From NCBI GenBank assembly GCA_002404995.1, contig DHKY01000001.1, forward strand, positions 1-64,000: a stretch of 64,000 nt of DNA. The letters are read 5' to 3'. The first letter of the stretch is position 1. The number at the start of each line of letters is the position of its first letter. The notes below the pieces were generated by a model. It did no database searches, had not been told where the DNA came from, and was given only the letters and a program-made list of their open reading frames with translations. This document shows, one piece after another, positions 50,187 through 58,680 of the stretch. Position numbers and translations under genes: made by a program. The stretch is from Caryophanales bacterium UBA4682 (lineage in GTDB: Bacteria; Bacillota_I; Bacilli_A; RFN20; CAG-288).

Positions 50187-51029
50187 ATGAAAATCAATGG
50201 AACGAATTTTATTCCCTTAGAGGGAACCATCAATACCCGGGACTTAGGCGGGTATAAAAGGAAAGACGGGAGAAAAATCAAGGAGAAGCGTCTCATCCGT
50301 TCGGATGCCCTGACCCGTATTAGTGACAAAGACGCAAAATTTCTGAAAGAAGAAAGGAATCTACGTTATGATATCGATTTCCGTTCCCAGGAAGAAATTT
50401 CTGCAAAGCCGGAAATCGCCATCGAAGGTGTCAAATACCTCGATTTCTCGGTCGAAGAAAGTCTGACCTCTCTTCTTCCAGTAGAACATCCGCATGAGCC
50501 TTTTGACATTCCGGACAAGAACATCGCCGGAATTGTCTCTTTCATCTATCACCTTGATCCAAACGGAGATGTTACCCACGCAAGGGAAAACACTTATTGT
50601 TACTTTGTCTCTGGGGAACTTGGAAGAAAAGGATACCGCAGTTTCCTTCATACTCTCTATAACAACAAAGAAGGATCCTGCCTCTTCCATTGTGCAGATG
50701 GAAAAGACCGTTGCGGAGTCGGAACAGCTCTTCTCTTATCCCTCCTAGGAATGGATAGAGAAGAAATCATCAAAGATTACCTTCTTACAAACATCTTTAC
50801 AAAGGAAAAAGCAAACTATCAGACTTCCTATCTCCGAGATATCTGTAAGATCAAGAACGAGACCTTGATTAATTCAGTCGGCATCTTAGCCGGTGTCCGT
50901 GAAAACTTCATCCGGGCTGCCTTTGACTATATCGACAAGAACTATAACGGAATTGATTCCTATCTTCACAACGAAATGCAGTTCACAGATGAAAGGATCA
51001 AAGACAGGCGGGATAACTACCTCGAATAA
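50187..51029 (+). CDS. Tyrosine/serine-type protein phosphatase (PF13350-like)
   Basis: A 280-residue enzyme of the IphP/MptpB-like phosphatase group. NTRDLGGYKRKDG at the N-terminus and the catalytic P-loop FHCADGKDRCGVG (Cys nucleophile, Arg, the usual Thr replaced by Cys; about residues 170-182) are diagnostic. It would dephosphorylate protein tyrosine or serine, or phosphoinositides; the natural substrate is unknown. There is no signal peptide. It stands alone between two terminators. Confidence 0.88.
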   Translation: MKINGTNFIPLEGTINTRDLGGYKRKDGRKIKEKRLIRSDALTRISDKDAKFLKEERNLRYDIDFRSQEEISAKPEIAIEGVKYLDFSVEESLTSLLPVEHPHEPFDIPDKNIAGIVSFIYHLDPNGDVTHARENTYCYFVSGELGRKGYRSFLHTLYNNKEGSCLFHCADGKDRCGVGTALLLSLLGMDREEIIKDYLLTNIFTKEKANYQTSYLRDICKIKNETLINSVGILAGVRENFIRAAFDYIDKNYNGIDSYLHNEMQFTDERIKDRRDNYLE

Positions 51030-51052
51030 GCTTATCTACCGTTCGATAACAC

Positions 51053-51096
51053 AAAGGTCGGCTGTTTTTGTGATAGACAGCTGGCCTTTATTTTTA
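51053..51096 (+). terminator. Terminator of the phosphatase gene
   Basis: AAAGG-T-CGGCTGT / ACAGCTG-GCCTTT with an 11-nt loop, followed by ATTTTTATTT. Confidence 0.75.
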
Positions 51097-51146
51097 TTTA
51101 AATGATAGAATAGAAGTTATTGTACTTTTTTCTAATTGGATTCGAC

Positions 51147-51152
51147 TACAAT
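51147..51152 (+). promoter_or_regulatory. -10 box of the orphan gene
   Basis: TACAAT 19 nt before the ATG at 51172, with AAGAGG in between as ribosome-binding site. Confidence 0.5.
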
Positions 51153-51171
51153 AGATAAGATAAGAGGTCTG

Positions 51172-52605
51172 ATGAATAAATCAATTTCACTTGCAGATTT
51201 ATCGAACAGGAACAAAAGAGATCCTAATGATGTCGGACCTGTTGTTTCTCGTATTTCCTATGTGCAAAAAACAGTCACTACACCTAGCAACCCCTGTCTG
51301 ATCTGCTTCTATAAGCTGAACAACAAAGGAAAGAACAATGCAAGCGTTCTTTTCCGTTCCTTATCTCCGATTTATTTTCCCAAGGACTTCAACCCACCAA
51401 AAGAAAAAATCGGGGACTCCTATCTGTTCTGTTTGAGTCAATCGGAAGCTTTCCAAGTGGATACCTTCAAACAGTTCGGATATAAGAAAAACAATATTCA
51501 GGACTTAATCAGCAAGATTTCGAACCGGAGGTTTGTTGTCTATCCTTATGCCAAGGATGGATATAGGTATCCTGGCTGTTATTTAGATAGCTTTGTCAGG
51601 AATGAGGACAGGAAATCCCTTATTAACGAGAATCCGGAATCCGCTCCTTTTGCCTTAATTCCAAAACTAGAGCCAAAAGAGCTGTCCCGTTTAGAGAAAT
51701 CATCTGCTTTCAATCTGATCCGTTATCCTTTGAACTTCTATCCAATACCAGAATGGGTATACGGAGACAACAAGTTCTATAAGATTTCTTCTTTCTTGAA
51801 GACATCCGAGAAAGAGAATTCTTCCCATTTTGTAATTGAAAAAGCACGTGTCTATAGCGTCGAGGACACAAAATATATTCTTTCCTCGAATCGATTTGTT
51901 TTTGCCTGCCTAAATAAGATTATCACGAAAGACACCAAATGCCTCTACTCACTCCCTAGGACCAAGGAAGAGAAGGAAAGCGTGCCTTTTACTAAGACCA
52001 CTCCAACTATTGTCCATATCGATGAAAGCATCATCCGGAAAGCATATGATAAGTATCCGAACGACAAAATGCCGACGGATTCCCATATCCGGAACATCAT
52101 TTCCGGACTTCATAAAGTAATCAAAGCTTTTCATAAGAAAAACTACAATCAAAGGCAGGTCAATATTTCTCACATCCGGGATGAACTTCGTTCCGTCTTC
52201 TATGTGGTAGTCAAATGCACGGCTCCAAATAACAGGAAGAAGTCTAGGAGGAAGAACGCTTCCTCTTTGAGGAAATATGTCAGCGGAAGACAGGACTTCT
52301 GGGAAGTCTACAGGAAGGGAAGAAACAGGAATAAGACAAGGCCGGGCGGAACCTTCTACCTTGCTGAGACCATCTTCCTCTTTGATGCCTTCAGCCACCT
52401 ATTCAATGATGAATACAATGAACACAACCTCGATAAAATCGAGCAGTTCAGGAAGAGGTCATCTTCCGATCAGGATGCTTTGCTCTATAGCTTCATCTAC
52501 TTTTTCTACAATCTCAATCTGACTGTAGAGGAAAAGGCATCGCTTGATAATGCGTTCTCTGTCCAAACAAGATTGAAACAGATAAAGGAAAAGGCAGGAA
52601 ATTAG
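51172..52605 (+). CDS. Orphan protein of unknown function
   Basis: A 477-residue basic, soluble-looking protein. No signal peptide, membrane helix or known domain was recognised. The central part repeats short aromatic/basic patterns (FVVYPYAKDGYRYPGCYL, FNLIRYPLNFYPIPEWVYG), and a strongly basic patch NRKKSRRKNASSLRKYVSGR lies near residue 370, which could bind nucleic acid. The start at 51172 lies after a -10 box and AAGAGG; a TTG 36 nt upstream precedes the promoter. The gene is monocistronic with its own terminator. Confidence 0.6.
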   Translation: MNKSISLADLSNRNKRDPNDVGPVVSRISYVQKTVTTPSNPCLICFYKLNNKGKNNASVLFRSLSPIYFPKDFNPPKEKIGDSYLFCLSQSEAFQVDTFKQFGYKKNNIQDLISKISNRRFVVYPYAKDGYRYPGCYLDSFVRNEDRKSLINENPESAPFALIPKLEPKELSRLEKSSAFNLIRYPLNFYPIPEWVYGDNKFYKISSFLKTSEKENSSHFVIEKARVYSVEDTKYILSSNRFVFACLNKIITKDTKCLYSLPRTKEEKESVPFTKTTPTIVHIDESIIRKAYDKYPNDKMPTDSHIRNIISGLHKVIKAFHKKNYNQRQVNISHIRDELRSVFYVVVKCTAPNNRKKSRRKNASSLRKYVSGRQDFWEVYRKGRNRNKTRPGGTFYLAETIFLFDAFSHLFNDEYNEHNLDKIEQFRKRSSSDQDALLYSFIYFFYNLNLTVEEKASLDNAFSVQTRLKQIKEKAGN

Positions 52606-52620
52606 AATTTCTGCCTTTTT
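52591..52620 (+). terminator. Terminator of the orphan gene
   Basis: AAGGCAG-G-AAATT / AATTT-CTGCCTT followed by TTT; the stop codon lies in the loop. Confidence 0.75.
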
Positions 52621-52727
52621 ATATGCCTATTTCAATTGTTTACCAACCTGTCTTAGTTAATTAGAGTCGGCTGGTCTAAGATATTCTATATTCGATGGAA
52701 TAAGCTCTAGATTCTCAGCAAAAGAAA

Positions 52728-52754
52728 ACGGACACCTGAAGGCCAGGTGTCCGT
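52728..52754 (-). terminator. Terminator of the adhE-kinase transcript
   Basis: ACGGACACCTG / CAGGTGTCCGT with a 5-nt loop; T-rich on the minus strand. Confidence 0.85.
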
Positions 52755-52771
52755 AACAAAACGAGTGAAAT

Positions 52772-53539
52772 TTAGTATTCGATGACGTTGATGTTCTTTA
52801 AAAGGATTTCTTTCGTCTTTCCTTCTGGATAATCTTTCAGCTTAGCGGCTGAAACGACCGAAATCCACTGCTGAACATAAGCGGGATCGATTTTCCTCTT
52901 CTTGCAGAATGCTTTCAGATACCTTTCTGCCTCTTTCTCCTTGCCATCAAGCAAGAAAAGCAGATAGGTCCTAGCAGCATCGGCTGATGCATTTCCCCGG
53001 GTAGCATGTGCCCAATCGAGAATATACCACTTGCCATTCTCAAGGATGAGGTTGTTCGGATAGATGTCTCCATGGCAGAGCTTATAGTGATTCGGCCTCT
53101 TCTCCCTGCGGGCATGAAGCTCATAACGAATTGTCGAATCCACATCGGCATTGGAAATGTAGCCGTTCAGCTTATCTTTCAGTTTCGGCAATTTCAGGTT
53201 ATCGCAGACTTTGGCTAAGACATTTTCCTGAATCGAGATAAGCTCATTGATGAACTTCCGGGTATTCTCCGGATGTTCTTTCCTCCTCTCTTCCATCGTC
53301 GAACCGACAATCTGTTCGCTCTCAAGAGCCCAATCTTCACCGATTGGATAAACTGCTAAGACTTTCGGAACAGGGAATCCAGACTCTAAGGCATATTCCT
53401 GATTCCTTGCTTCCCGAAGTACATCAGAGGACGAATACTGCTGGTGGTCAAAGACCTTCGTGACGACACCGTCACGGACATAGATTTTCTTTCCGTGACG
53501 TTCAAGTTTGAAGGTACCGAGATCTTTTTCGTTTTTCAT
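52772..53539 (-). CDS. APH/choline kinase-like phosphotransferase
   Basis: A 255-residue kinase of the aminoglycoside phosphotransferase/choline kinase superfamily. The catalytic motif is LCHGDIYPNNLIL (HGDxxPxN), and the metal-binding motif is WYILDWAHATRGNASADAA (DW in place of DFG). The N-lobe is short. The substrate cannot be told; such proteins phosphorylate choline, sugars, aminoglycosides or fructosamines. GAGGAAT precedes the ATG. It follows adhE by 12 nt on the same strand, so it may be co-transcribed with it. Confidence 0.8.
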   Translation of the reverse strand: MKNEKDLGTFKLERHGKKIYVRDGVVTKVFDHQQYSSSDVLREARNQEYALESGFPVPKVLAVYPIGEDWALESEQIVGSTMEERRKEHPENTRKFINELISIQENVLAKVCDNLKLPKLKDKLNGYISNADVDSTIRYELHARREKRPNHYKLCHGDIYPNNLILENGKWYILDWAHATRGNASADAARTYLLFLLDGKEKEAERYLKAFCKKRKIDPAYVQQWISVVSAAKLKDYPEGKTKEILLKNINVIEY

Positions 53540-53551
53540 CGTTCAGATTCC

Positions 53552-56188
53552 TCACTTTCCGCTCTTTGCGTACTTCTTATTATACCTTTTTTCTCCGTAA
53601 TATGCTTTAAGATAGAGTTCTTTGATTTCTTCAATTAACGGATAACGCGGGTTCGTGCCGGTGCACTGGTCGTTGAAAGCGGCAACAGACCTCTCATCAA
53701 GAGTTGAAAGGAATGCCTTCTCATCGATGCCGGCTTCCTGGATTGTCCTAGGAAGCTCAATCGTCTTCTTTAAATCGTCAATCTTAGCTAACAGTTTATC
53801 GAACTTAGCCTGATCGTCTTTGCCAGTGATGCCTAGGAATTCTGCAATCTCAGCATAACGACGGAGCGTATGAGGATACTTGTACTGCGGGAAGGTACCC
53901 ATCTTGGTCGGGACTTCGGCAGCGTTGAATTTCCTGACTTCATCGAGCATCAAGGAAACACAGACACCATGCGGAAGGTGATGGTAGGCACCAAGCTTAT
54001 GTCCAGTGGAGTGATCAATGCCCAGGAAAGCATTTGCAAAGGCAATACCAGCCCTCGTGGCAGCATGAGCCATATGCTCACGAGCTTCCGGATCATTGCA
54101 TCCGTTCTTATAGGCACGTGGGAGATAATCGAAAATCTCCTTAATGGCCTCTTTGGCAATACCATCGGTAAAGGCCGTAGCATACGTAGAAGCATAAGCT
54201 TCCCTGCAGTGGGTCAAAGCATCAATACCAGATGCACGGGTAAGACCCTTAGGAATGTTAAGCCTTAAATCAGAATCGATGATAGCCCTGTTCGGGAGAA
54301 GTTCATAATCCGTAATCGGATACTTGGTTCCGTCCTTATCATCGGTGATGATAGCAAATGGAGTGACTTCCGATCCTGTACCAGCAGTGGTCGGAATGCA
54401 GACCAGCCTGGCCTTTGTTCCCATCTGCGGGAAGTTGATGATACGTTTACGGATATCCCTGAAGTCCATAGCCCTATCCGAGAAATCCGCTTCCGGATGT
54501 TCGTATAAGACCCACCTAATCTTAGCAGCATCCATCGGAGAGCCGCCGCCTAAGGCAAGGATGACATCCGGTTTGAAATAACTGCAAAGCTTAGCACCTT
54601 CTCTTGCACAGCTTAAGGTAGGATCCGAGCGGACATCAGAGAAAACTTCGGTTTCGATGCCAAGTCCTTCTAGAATGTTCTCAACTTTTCCAGCCATACC
54701 AGAAGTTGCCAAGAATCCATCTGTGACGATCAAAGCACGTTTCTTATTGTACACATACTTCATTTCTTCCAAAGCAGGACGTAAGCATCCAGGCTTAAAG
54801 AAGATCTTAGAAGGCGTTCTGAACCATAACATATTCTCTCTCTCCTTTGCTACAGTCTTGACATTGAGAAGCTGCTTCACACCGACATTTTCGCTGACCG
54901 AGTTTCCGCCCCAGGAACCGCAACCTAAAGTAAGGGATGGTGCAAGACGGAAGTTATAGATATCACCGATACCGCCTAAAGAAGACGGAGTATTGATTAA
55001 AATACGGCAGGTCTTCCTCTTTTCCTGGAAAATATCGATGTGTTCCTTTCCGAGTTTTTCATCAGCATAGAGATCACAGGTATGTCCGTATCCGCCTTCC
55101 CGGACAAGAATCTGAGCTTTGCCTAAAGCCTCTTCGAAATCTTTGGCGTGATATAAAGCAAGGACAGGGCAAAGCTTTTCATGGGCAAATTCTTCGTTCA
55201 AGGAAGTATCGCTGACTTCGCCGATCAATAGCTTAGTCTTCGGATCCACTTCAAAGCCCGCCATCTTGGCAATGGTATATGGGGTCTGGCCGACAACCTT
55301 CGCATTTGCCGCACCATGGATAATGATGGTCTTACGGACCTTATCCAATTCGGAGGCATTCAGGAAATGAGCGCCACGATATGCAAATTCCTTCTTAACA
55401 GCATCATAGTTGGAGTCTAAGGCAATCACCGAGTTCTCGCTTGCACAGATCCTTCCGTTATCGAAAGTCTTACTATGCCTGATAGAAGAAACTGCGACTT
55501 CGACATTTGCTGTTTCATCAATAATGGCAGGAGCATTTCCAGGACCGACACCAATAGCCGGCTTGCCGGAAGAGTAAGCAGCGGAAACCATACCCGGGCC
55601 ACCGGTAGCTAAGATAATATCGCAGGACTTCCTTAAAAGGTTGGAAGCCTGAATAGAAGGTTCTTCAATCCAAGCGATGATATCTTTCGGAGCACCGGCT
55701 TCCACAGCGGCATCAAGAACAATCTGTGCAGCATGGATTGTGCATTTCTTTGCACGCGGATGCGGTGAGAAGATGATACCGTTACGGGTCTTTAAGGCAA
55801 TAAGAGACTTAAAAATTGCTGTAGCTGTAGGGTTCGTGCAGGGAACAATACCTGCGATGATGCCAATCGGCTCTGCAATTCTCGTATAGCCCCTGTCTTC
55901 ATCTTCTTCGATGATTCCACAGGTCTTTGTATAACGATACTTGTTGTAGATATACTCAGCAGCATAATGGTTTTTGATGACCTTGTCTTCGACAACGCCC
56001 ATGCCAGTCTCTGCAACAGCTTCCTGTGCTAAAGGAATACGTGCCTTATTTGCAGCAATAGCAGCCGCACGGAAGATCTTGTCTACCTGTTCCTGGGAAT
56101 AGGTGCTATAGACTTCCTGTGCCTTACGGACTTTTTCAAGAAGACCATTTACTTCTTGAATTGTCTTAGCTTCCTGATCAATTTCCAT
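53552..56188 (-). CDS. adhE: Bifunctional acetaldehyde-CoA/alcohol dehydrogenase AdhE
   Basis: An 878-residue fermentation enzyme that reduces acetyl-CoA to ethanol and reoxidises NADH. The N-terminal aldehyde dehydrogenase half has the catalytic Cys in FDNGRICASENSV and the VGPGNAPAIID loop. The C-terminal iron-dependent alcohol dehydrogenase half has LALGGGSPMDAAK, PTTAGTGSEVTPFA and the metal-binding His residues in DHSTGHKLGAYHHLPHG. It normally forms spirosome filaments. AAAGGAGA precedes the ATG and a near-consensus promoter lies upstream. It is divergent from a TetR gene, a plausible regulator. Confidence 0.97.
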   Translation of the reverse strand: MEIDQEAKTIQEVNGLLEKVRKAQEVYSTYSQEQVDKIFRAAAIAANKARIPLAQEAVAETGMGVVEDKVIKNHYAAEYIYNKYRYTKTCGIIEEDEDRGYTRIAEPIGIIAGIVPCTNPTATAIFKSLIALKTRNGIIFSPHPRAKKCTIHAAQIVLDAAVEAGAPKDIIAWIEEPSIQASNLLRKSCDIILATGGPGMVSAAYSSGKPAIGVGPGNAPAIIDETANVEVAVSSIRHSKTFDNGRICASENSVIALDSNYDAVKKEFAYRGAHFLNASELDKVRKTIIIHGAANAKVVGQTPYTIAKMAGFEVDPKTKLLIGEVSDTSLNEEFAHEKLCPVLALYHAKDFEEALGKAQILVREGGYGHTCDLYADEKLGKEHIDIFQEKRKTCRILINTPSSLGGIGDIYNFRLAPSLTLGCGSWGGNSVSENVGVKQLLNVKTVAKERENMLWFRTPSKIFFKPGCLRPALEEMKYVYNKKRALIVTDGFLATSGMAGKVENILEGLGIETEVFSDVRSDPTLSCAREGAKLCSYFKPDVILALGGGSPMDAAKIRWVLYEHPEADFSDRAMDFRDIRKRIINFPQMGTKARLVCIPTTAGTGSEVTPFAIITDDKDGTKYPITDYELLPNRAIIDSDLRLNIPKGLTRASGIDALTHCREAYASTYATAFTDGIAKEAIKEIFDYLPRAYKNGCNDPEAREHMAHAATRAGIAFANAFLGIDHSTGHKLGAYHHLPHGVCVSLMLDEVRKFNAAEVPTKMGTFPQYKYPHTLRRYAEIAEFLGITGKDDQAKFDKLLAKIDDLKKTIELPRTIQEAGIDEKAFLSTLDERSVAAFNDQCTGTNPRYPLIEEIKELYLKAYYGEKRYNKKYAKSGK

Positions 56189-56217
56189 TTGGTTTATCTC
56201 CTTTTCAAACTGAGTAG

Positions 56218-56246
56218 ATTATAAGTCAGAATGCGCACGTTGTAAA
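56218..56246 (-). promoter_or_regulatory. Promoter of adhE
   Basis: On the minus strand TTTACA (plus 56241-56246), a 17-bp spacer and a perfect TATAAT (plus 56218-56223). Confidence 0.8.
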
Positions 56247-56253
56247 CATTTAA

Positions 56254-56337
56254 TGCTCATTTTATTCTTATTTTTTCACTTATTATTGCTATTTTGCGCA
56301 TTTCAATAATTTTTAAGAAAAAATAGGCGCTCATTTT
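56254..56337 (+). repeat. Three GC(T/G)CATTT direct repeats between adhE and the TetR gene
   Basis: GCTCATTTT (56254-56262), GCGCATTTC (56296-56304) and GCTCATTTT (56329-56337), with a related ATGCGCAC at 56231. They lie upstream of the adhE promoter in an otherwise A/T-rich 272-nt gap, where activator or repressor sites are expected. Confidence 0.5.
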
Positions 56338-56393
56338 CCATTTTTGCTTCTAAGTAGCCCAATTCATTTGTTTGGACGGATCAATTCCTCTAT

Positions 56394-56422
56394 TTGAAAC
56401 ATTCGAAGAAAAGGACTAAACT
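56394..56422 (+). promoter_or_regulatory. Promoter of the TetR-family gene
   Basis: TTGAAA (56394-56399), a 17-bp spacer and TAAACT (56417-56422). Confidence 0.6.
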
Positions 56423-56460
56423 ATTCCAACACAAATAAGCAGAGAGGAGATGAGGTAAGG

Positions 56461-57033
56461 ATGGCGAAAAGAATCATTCATCGAAACACAAGAACAGACA
56501 AGCTTTTGAAATCCGCCCTTTTGGAAAGGAGGAAGGAAAAGAATATCCGGAATATCACAGTAAAGGAGCTTTGCGAAAAAGCACATTTGAACCGATCGAC
56601 TTTCTATCTTCACTACAAAAAACCGGAAGATGTTCTAATCGAAAGGGAAGAAGATGCCCTGAGCAAATTAGAACAGGATTTAAAAAAACAGGATTCCAAG
56701 CAAGACTCCATGAAGCTCTGGACAATACTTCTTGAAAACATCAAGGAATACAAAGAATTCTATTATCTTCTTTTCACCCAGAAAGAAGAGCATCATTTTC
56801 TTCTTCGCAGGCAGAAATACTATTTACAGTCCCCCAAAGAAAGACTCCTAAGCGACGAAAAAAGGAATGATTATAGGAACAACTACAGGATAGCAGGCAA
56901 TCTTTCCATTCTTGTCAGCTGGCTTACTGACGGATGCAGAATTCCGACCGAGGTGATTGCCAGATTAAGGAATCAAAGGCAGAGGAAAATCTCGACTAGG
57001 ACAGACCAAGACCTAGAAAAAGCAAAGCAATGA
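56461..57033 (+). CDS. TetR/AcrR-family transcriptional regulator
   Basis: A 190-residue regulator. The N-terminal helix-turn-helix ITVKELCEKAHLNRSTFYLH is a clear TetR signature. The C-terminal ligand domain (about 70-180) resembles the DhaS/TetR_C group of Bacillota, with LLENIKEYKEFYYLLF. GAGGAGATGAGG precedes the ATG. It is divergent from adhE across a 272-nt gap with repeated motifs, so adhE is the likeliest target, along with itself (inference). Confidence 0.88.
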   Translation: MAKRIIHRNTRTDKLLKSALLERRKEKNIRNITVKELCEKAHLNRSTFYLHYKKPEDVLIEREEDALSKLEQDLKKQDSKQDSMKLWTILLENIKEYKEFYYLLFTQKEEHHFLLRRQKYYLQSPKERLLSDEKRNDYRNNYRIAGNLSILVSWLTDGCRIPTEVIARLRNQRQRKISTRTDQDLEKAKQ

Positions 57034-57060
57034 AAAAAGCCGGCAACTGCCGGCTTTTTC
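57034..57060. terminator. Bidirectional terminator
   Basis: AAAAAAGCCGGC / GCCGGCTTTTT with loop AACT between the convergent TetR and degV genes. Confidence 0.88.
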
Positions 57061-57064
57061 CTTG

Positions 57065-57898
57065 CTAATAAGATAACCTAAGGCCGTCTTTGGAAGCGTA
57101 GAAAGAACAGAGAAGGCGGTTTTCACGGATTTCGATGGAGCGAATACTAGGATAGAGATTCAAGATCCTGTCTTTGAGTTTCAGGGCATCTTCCTTATTC
57201 CCGGTATAATTGATAATCCTATCCTTTTCGCTCCTGTTCTTATCTCTTTTCTCAATCTGCTTCAGCCTTCCTTGAAGAAGTCCGTCCTCGTTGTGCTTCC
57301 GGTCCTTCACCGAAATCTTGCCATCCTTCGCTGTTCCAATCAGTTTCCTGTGAAGCTTACGGATCAGCAAGGCAATTGGCTTAGGAAAACGGCCGGAATT
57401 TGCTAAGGCATCCAGGGAAGACAGGCCAAAGATAAAGTCGATGTCATCTCTTTTCTTTTCGAGATTTTCCTTAACCTGCCCAAAGGGAAGACCTTTTTGA
57501 ATGGAAGAGACCGCATCCTTGACCAGAAGCTCTTCGGCTCCTGCTGCAAGTCCGGAATCAAGGACAATGACGTTATCCGGATTCTCGCTCTGTTCCTTGG
57601 CGATTCGTGCAGAATTGAAGGAGCCGGACAGCCGTGAAGCAAGAGTGATCAGGATATAATGGATGCTTCCTTTCCTCCGGGAAAGATAATCCCTAGGAGA
57701 CGGACAGCTTGTCTTGACTTTTTCCTTCGTCGAAGTGACTTCATTTAAGAACAGGGCAACATCTTGGTCTTTCGTGTCCCTATATTCCTTGTCTCCAACG
57801 TGAATGCTTAGCGGAGCGACCGAAAAGCCGATATTTTCTGCAAGAAACGAATCTTCGGTCCTATTGCTTGCACTATCTACTATGATTTTGTAATCCAT
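57065..57898 (-). CDS. DegV-family fatty-acid-binding protein (FakB-like)
   Basis: A 277-residue DegV protein. YKIIVDSASNRTEDS is the typical start, TSCPSPRDYL and ITLASRLSGSFNSARIAKE are the fatty-acid-binding motifs, and VLDSGLAAGAEELLV follows. These proteins hold a fatty acid for FakA, which phosphorylates it for phospholipid synthesis; no FakA gene is seen here. The ATG at 57898 follows GGAGGTTGAGT; a TTG two codons upstream is less likely. Confidence 0.9.
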   Translation of the reverse strand: MDYKIIVDSASNRTEDSFLAENIGFSVAPLSIHVGDKEYRDTKDQDVALFLNEVTSTKEKVKTSCPSPRDYLSRRKGSIHYILITLASRLSGSFNSARIAKEQSENPDNVIVLDSGLAAGAEELLVKDAVSSIQKGLPFGQVKENLEKKRDDIDFIFGLSSLDALANSGRFPKPIALLIRKLHRKLIGTAKDGKISVKDRKHNEDGLLQGRLKQIEKRDKNRSEKDRIINYTGNKEDALKLKDRILNLYPSIRSIEIRENRLLCSFYASKDGLRLSY

Positions 57899-58038
57899 AC
57901 TCAACCTCCATAGAACTTACTATTATCCACAAGCTGACTAAAGAAGCAATTGTTTAAATACCAAATCTAGTCTTTTGTATCCGATAAAAAGAAAAAAGAG
58001 CCTCTTTTATCTTTTTTCTGTATTAAACTAAAAAGGAA

Positions 58039-58629
58039 ATGAAATCCCATCCGATCAAGCATTTTATTACCGTGACCAAGCACCGGAACCAGGTCATTGC
58101 AAACGGATTCCACTGCGGGATCTTCTTCCATTGCCTTTTTCATGATCTTTCGAAGTTCTCCTTTGCAGAATTCATCCCCTCCAGCCGATATTATCAAGGT
58201 GTATCTTCTCCAATCAGGGAAGAAAGAAGAGAAAACGATGGCTTTTCCTTCATTTCCTTCCATCACACCAAGCGGAACAGACACCACTGGGAATATTGGT
58301 GCGATTTCTATAGGGGAAGAATCATCGCAACGAATATTCCTTATAAATATATTGTCGAATACTGCTGCGATGTCCTTTCGGCTTCGAAGACCTATCATCC
58401 AGAATCCTTCAAGAGAGGAAACGGACTCGATTTCTTCGAAAAGACAAAGTGCTGCTACTATAGGACGCAAGGAAGTATCGCTTTCATCGAATGGTTCTTC
58501 AAAGAATACAAAGACAACGGATTCAAGAACCTGAAAAAGAAAAACACGAAGAAGAAGTACGAGGAAATCAGGGCACTCTATCCGAAAACACGGATCTTTG
58601 AACAGCTAGACCACACTTACCCGATATAA
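58039..58629 (+). CDS. DUF5662 family protein
   Basis: A 196-residue soluble protein matching the DUF5662 pattern: an N-terminal HFITVTKHRNQV helix, FHDLSKFSFAEF (His-Asp as in metal-dependent HD-like hydrolases), SRYYQGVSSPI, SFHHTKRNRHHWEYW and IPYKYIVEYCCDVLSASKTY. The several His-Asp groups suggest a metal site, but the reaction is unknown. Such genes occur in Bacillota chromosomes and phages. AAAAGG is very close to the ATG. A shared terminator separates it from malQ. Confidence 0.85.
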   Translation: MKSHPIKHFITVTKHRNQVIANGFHCGIFFHCLFHDLSKFSFAEFIPSSRYYQGVSSPIREERRENDGFSFISFHHTKRNRHHWEYWCDFYRGRIIATNIPYKYIVEYCCDVLSASKTYHPESFKRGNGLDFFEKTKCCYYRTQGSIAFIEWFFKEYKDNGFKNLKKKNTKKKYEEIRALYPKTRIFEQLDHTYPI

Positions 58630-58640
58630 AGCAGTAACAA

Positions 58641-58680
58641 AACAGGGGCTGTCCTTTTATCGGACAGTCCCTGTTCTTTT
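58641..58680. terminator. Bidirectional terminator between DUF5662 gene and malQ
   Basis: AACAGGGGCTGTCC / GGACAGTCCCTGTT with a 7-nt loop, T run on the plus strand and T-rich on the minus strand. Confidence 0.88.

Noticed and set aside
57960..58025. A/T-rich inverted repeat GATAAAA/TTTTATC before the DUF5662 gene
   Set aside because: Low-complexity pairing without a stable GC stem; not convincing as terminator or regulator.
57967..58470. Minus-strand frame of 167 codons antisense to the DUF5662 gene
   Set aside because: No promoter or ribosome-binding site and the plus-strand protein matches a known family.
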